Shown here: positions 12,010 through 14,307 of the stretch, one piece after another | Layout of the letters: every line of letters begins with the position of its first letter | How positions within the stretch are numbered: position 1 is the first letter of the stretch | NCBI GenBank assembly: GCA_026786045.1 | Contig: JAJAYV010000148.1 | Span: forward strand, 1-14,307 | Direction: 5' to 3' | DNA length: 14,307 bases | Source: Frankiaceae bacterium | GTDB lineage: Bacteria; Actinomycetota; Actinomycetes; Mycobacteriales; SCTD01 | The notes under the pieces: generated by a model | Seen by the model: only the letters and a program-made list of their open reading frames with translations | Told to the model about the DNA's origin: nothing | The model's database searches: none | Made by a program: the position numbers and the translations under genes

Positions 12010-12900
12010 GTGTCCGAGCCCACCCTCCCCAGCGACGCACCCGACGAGGGTGCGTGGTCCGAGCAGGGCGAGGCCGTCGACAGCACCCCGGCGGCGTTCT
12101 CGCCCGGGTTCGCCGCCTCCACCGAGGCCGGCAGCAAGGCCGCTGACCTCAACGAGCTCGGCGCCGGCGGCGTCGACGACGCGCCCAGCGGCTACCTCGT
12201 GGACGCTGCGCCCGACGGCGTCGGCACCGCCGCCGGCGACGTCGTCGCTGACTCCGCGGCCGACGAGGCCGCGTCCGAGCAGGCCCTGTCCGAGCAGGCC
12301 CTGTCCGAGCAGGCCCTGTCCGACGAGGACATGGACCCGGCCGACCGGCTGCGCCAGGAGCTCGCCGGCCAGCAGGGCGACTGGTACGTCGTGCACTCCT
12401 ACGCCGGCTACGAGAACAAGGTGAAGACCAACCTCGAGAGCCGCATCTCCTCGCTCAACATGGAGGACTACATCTACGCGATCGAGGTGCCGACCGAGGA
12501 GGTCACCGAGATCAAGGGCGGCAAGCGCCAGCAGGTCGTCCGCAAGAAGCTCCCCGGCTACCTGTTCGTCCGGATGGACCTCACCGACGAGTCGTGGTCG
12601 GTCGTGCGCAACACCCCGGGCGTCACCGGCTTCGTCGGCCAGACCTCGCGCCCGTCGCCACTGTCCATCGACGAGGTGGTCAAGATGATCGCCCCGCCGA
12701 AGCAGAAGACGGTCGTGGCGGTCAAGGCCGTCGACTTCGAGGTCGGCGAGTCCATCACCGTCACCGACGGCCCGTTCGCCACGCTGCCCGCGACGATCAA
12801 CGAGATCAACCTCGACAGTCAGAAGCTCAAGGTGCTGGTGTCGATCTTCGGCCGCGAGACGCCGGTCGAGCTGTCCTTCAACCAGGTCGCCAAGCTCTAA
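12010..12900 (+). CDS. nusG: Transcription termination/antitermination factor NusG with long acidic N-terminus
   Basis: NusG binds RNA polymerase, affects pausing and Rho termination, and links transcription to translation. The NGN domain begins at Trp125 (WYVVHSYAGYENKVKTNLES) and runs to about 225, including KKLPGYLFVRMDL. The KOW domain starts at about 245 (VGESITVTDGPF) and reaches the C-terminus (…ELSFNQVAKL). At 296 residues it is far longer than E. coli NusG (181). The extra length is an acidic, Ala/Gly-rich, probably disordered N-terminal tail of about 120 residues, a kind of extension known in actinobacteria. The tail contains a perfect 3-copy repeat of SEQAL (residues 89-103). The GTG start at 12010 has AGGA at 11999-12002. 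rplK follows after 39 bases. Identity is certain; the function of the tail is unknown. Confidence 0.97.
   Translation: MSEPTLPSDAPDEGAWSEQGEAVDSTPAAFSPGFAASTEAGSKAADLNELGAGGVDDAPSGYLVDAAPDGVGTAAGDVVADSAADEAASEQALSEQALSEQALSDEDMDPADRLRQELAGQQGDWYVVHSYAGYENKVKTNLESRISSLNMEDYIYAIEVPTEEVTEIKGGKRQQVVRKKLPGYLFVRMDLTDESWSVVRNTPGVTGFVGQTSRPSPLSIDEVVKMIAPPKQKTVVAVKAVDFEVGESITVTDGPFATLPATINEINLDSQKLKVLVSIFGRETPVELSFNQVAKL
12274..12318 (+). repeat. 15-bp tandem repeat, three perfect copies, inside nusG
   Basis: TCCGAGCAGGCCCTG is repeated at 12274-12288, 12289-12303 and 12304-12318, followed by a partial TCCGA. It encodes SEQAL three times in the acidic tail of NusG. The copies are identical at DNA level, which points to recent expansion by slippage. 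The unit is a multiple of three, so copy-number change keeps the frame. Confidence 0.97.
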
Positions 12901-12939
12901 GCCGCCTGTCGTCCCGCCCACCCAAGAGAAGAAGAAGAC

Positions 12940-13371
12940 ATGCCTCCCAAGAAGAAGCTCGCCGCCGTCATCAAGCTGCAGATCAAGGCCGGCGTCGCGA
13001 CGCCTGCGCCGCCCGTGGGCCCGGCCCTCGGCCAGCACGGCGTCAACATCATGGAGTTCTGCAAGCAGTACAACGCGGCGACCGAGTCGCAGCGTGGGGA
13101 CATCGTCCCGGTTGAGATCTCGGTGTTCGAGGACCGCTCGTTCACCTTCATCACCAAGACCCCGCCGGCTGCGCGTCTGATCCTCAAGGCCGCCGGTGTC
13201 GACAAGGGCTCGCCCACGCCGCACACCAAGAAGGTCGCCACCATCTCGCAGGCCCAGGTCCGCGAGATCGCCACGACCAAGCTGGCCGACCTCAACGCCC
13301 GCGACATCGACGCAGCCGCCAAGATCGTCGCCGGCACCGCCCGCTCCATGGGCATCACCGTCGCCGGCTGA
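12940..13371 (+). CDS. rplK: 50S ribosomal protein L11
   Basis: L11 is a 143-residue component of the GTPase-associated centre of the large subunit. It binds 23S rRNA and is the site of thiopeptide action. The proline-rich NTD motif PAPPVGPALGQHGVNIMEFC (22-41) is intact, as are EDRSFTFITKTPPAARLILK (64-83) and the C-terminal RNA-binding AAKIVAGTARSMGITV. The length is normal. The ATG at 12940 is preceded by an AGAAGAAGAAGA purine run that serves as a weak ribosome site. The gene sits 39 bases after nusG and 88 bases before rplA, the standard operon order. Confidence 0.98.
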   Translation: MPPKKKLAAVIKLQIKAGVATPAPPVGPALGQHGVNIMEFCKQYNAATESQRGDIVPVEISVFEDRSFTFITKTPPAARLILKAAGVDKGSPTPHTKKVATISQAQVREIATTKLADLNARDIDAAAKIVAGTARSMGITVAG

Positions 13372-13392
13372 CGGTAACCACCCCCTGTGGGA

Positions 13393-13415
13393 GGGGTCCG
13401 GACCGTCCGGGCCCC
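13393..13415. promoter_or_regulatory. Strong hairpin in the rplK-rplA gap
   Basis: GGGGTCCGGA (13393-13402) pairs with TCCGGGCCCC (13406-13415) around the loop CCG: 10 base pairs with one T-G wobble. No T-tract follows. It lies 21 bases after the rplK stop and 44 bases before the rplA start. It could weaken read-through, stabilise RNA or be a site for L1 feedback. The sequence does not decide between these. Confidence 0.6.
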
Positions 13416-13459
13416 GCCATCACCACAACTGCTGACGACAGCAGGAAGAAGGCACCACC

Positions 13460-14188
13460 ATGGCAAAGCGCAGCAAGGCCTACCGGGCCGCGGCCGAGAA
13501 GGTCGACCTGGACAACCTGTACTCCCCGCTCGAGGCCGTCCGCCTCGCGAAGCAGACCTCGGTCACCTCGTACGACGCGACCGTCGAGGTCGCCATGCGC
13601 CTGGGCGTCGACCCGCGCAAGGCCGACCAGATGGTCCGCGGCACCGTCAACCTGCCGCACGGCACCGGCAAGACCGCCCGCGTCATCGTCTTCGCGGTCG
13701 GCGAGAAGGCCGCCGAGGCCCTGGCCGCCGGCGCCGACGAGGTCGGCGGTGACGACCTGATCGAGAAGGTCCAGGGCGGCTTCCTCGACTTCGACGCCGC
13801 GGTCGCGACCCCCGACCAGATGGGCAAGGTCGGCAAGATCGCCCGCATCCTCGGGCCGCGCGGCCTCATGCCGAACCCGAAGACCGGCACCGTCACCGCC
13901 GACGTCACCAAGGCCGTCAGCGACATCAAGGGCGGCAAGGTCAACTTCCGCGTCGACAAGCAGGCCAACCTGCACCTGGTGATCGGCAAGGCCAGCTTCG
14001 ACGAGAAGCAGCTCGTGGAGAACTACGGCGCCGCGCTCGACGAGGTCTCACGTGCCAAGCCGGCCACCTCCAAGGGCACCTACGTCAAGAAGGTCGCCGT
14101 CAGCACCACCATGGGCCCCGGCATCCCGGTCGACCCCAAGCGCACCCGCAACCTGCTCGAGGACGGCTCGTCCACCGACGCGCAGTAG
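13460..14188 (+). CDS. rplA: 50S ribosomal protein L1
   Basis: L1 is a 242-residue protein that forms the mobile L1 stalk at the E site and in many bacteria represses its own mRNA. The hallmark KIARILGPRGLMPNPKTGTV is at 126-145, KGGKVNFRVDKQANLHLVIG is at 157-176, and the last conserved block contains STTMGPGIPVD. The length is slightly above the usual 230-235 because of a polar C-terminal tail. The ATG at 13460 has GGAAGAAGG (13444-13452) 7 bases upstream. A perfect 18-bp inverted repeat starts 25 bases after the stop, so transcription may end or be attenuated before the next (unseen) gene, expected to be rplJ. Confidence 0.98.
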   Translation: MAKRSKAYRAAAEKVDLDNLYSPLEAVRLAKQTSVTSYDATVEVAMRLGVDPRKADQMVRGTVNLPHGTGKTARVIVFAVGEKAAEALAAGADEVGGDDLIEKVQGGFLDFDAAVATPDQMGKVGKIARILGPRGLMPNPKTGTVTADVTKAVSDIKGGKVNFRVDKQANLHLVIGKASFDEKQLVENYGAALDEVSRAKPATSKGTYVKKVAVSTTMGPGIPVDPKRTRNLLEDGSSTDAQ

Positions 14189-14213
14189 CACCACCTGCTC
14201 GACGTCGTACGAC

Positions 14214-14266
14214 CCGGATGTGGCGATCAGCGGCCACCGTGCCGCACGGCTGATCGCCACATCCGG
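14214..14266. terminator. Perfect 18-bp inverted repeat after rplA
   Basis: The arms 14214-14231 and 14249-14266 are perfectly complementary over 18 bases. The 17-base loop can itself fold (CGTG 14238-14241 with CACG 14245-14248). It lies 25 bases after the rplA stop. It has no T-tract, as with the other hairpins here. It is probably a terminator or attenuator; a binding site is an alternative. Confidence 0.75.
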
Positions 14267-14275
14267 CCGCTCGAC

Positions 14276-14292
14276 CCGCCCCATCGGGGCGG
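14276..14292. terminator. Second short hairpin after rplA
   Basis: CCGCCCC (14276-14282) pairs with GGGGCGG (14286-14292) around ATC. It follows the long inverted repeat by 9 bases and stands just before a TAGTCT box. It may be a second terminator or the start of the leader region of the following ribosomal protein gene. Confidence 0.55.
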
Positions 14293-14296
14293 CTGC

Positions 14297-14302
14297 TAGT
14301 CT
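14297..14302 (+). promoter_or_regulatory. candidate -10 box near the right edge (TAGTCT)
   Basis: TAGTCT, identical to the hexamer upstream of rpmG, again directly follows a hairpin. It would drive whatever lies beyond the window edge (rplJ expected). The -35 is unclear. Confidence 0.38.
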
Positions 14303-14307
14303 CATCC

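Noticed and set aside
12274..12323. Tandem repeat as a CRISPR-like array
   Set aside because: The units are contiguous with no spacers and lie in frame within nusG.
11917..13224. 435-codon minus-strand open frame
   Set aside because: It is antisense to nusG and rplK; low-complexity product.
1..14307. Undescribed defence, mobile or biosynthetic system
   Set aside because: No transposase, integrase, nuclease, toxin-antitoxin, phage or large biosynthetic genes are visible. The window is mostly conserved core genes plus a small metabolic block.

Overview
The window is ordinary chromosomal DNA from a high-GC Gram-positive bacterium (Actinobacteria). The evidence is the very high GC content with strong third-position G/C, the frequent GTG and TTG starts, and -10 hexamers of the TAGNNT/TANNNT kind. 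Gene order also fits: tRNA-Thr, tRNA-Met, rpmG, hadA, hadB ... tRNA-Trp, secE, nusG, rplK, rplA is the order seen in Mycobacterium tuberculosis (rpmG2, Rv0635-Rv0636, tRNA-Trp, Rv0638-Rv0641). The genus cannot be fixed from sequence alone. A member of the Geodermatophilaceae or a related soil lineage is a guess.

Layout. Positions 1-994 hold the tail of an unrecognised gene and htpX, a membrane zinc protease. yajQ is convergent (1123-1611), and an elaborate inverted repeat separates it from htpX. A tRNA-Tyr (+) is followed by an orphan FetB-type ABC permease on the opposite strand, whose 3' end runs into the tRNA. Next come tRNA-Thr, tRNA-Met, rpmG (54 aa) and the hadA/hadB pair, which together form the (3R)-hydroxyacyl dehydratase of FAS-II. 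From 4081 to 11368 lies a block that the mycobacterial order does not have: an acyl-CoA synthetase, a broken zinc alcohol dehydrogenase, a glycosyltransferase-like protein with a CysRS-like N-terminal hairpin, a Baeyer-Villiger-type flavin monooxygenase coupled to a membrane-anchored alpha/beta hydrolase, and a class I aspartate aminotransferase on the minus strand. The core resumes with a good sigma-70-type promoter, tRNA-Trp, secE, nusG, rplK and rplA. The window ends in two hairpins and a possible new promoter.

How the genes work together. rpmG, rplK, rplA, nusG, secE and the tRNAs serve translation, transcription elongation and secretion. HadAB serves fatty-acid elongation. The inserted block looks like lipid or ketone metabolism. 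The synthetase could activate an acid. The monooxygenase could turn a ketone into an ester, and the coupled hydrolase could cleave that ester. Substrates cannot be read from the sequence.

The clearest anomaly is the alcohol dehydrogenase. It has an in-frame TAA exactly where about 27 residues of the normal fold are missing. I see no phage, transposon, CRISPR array, toxin-antitoxin or defence system, and no convincing wholly new system. No stretch longer than 300 bases lacks a gene.
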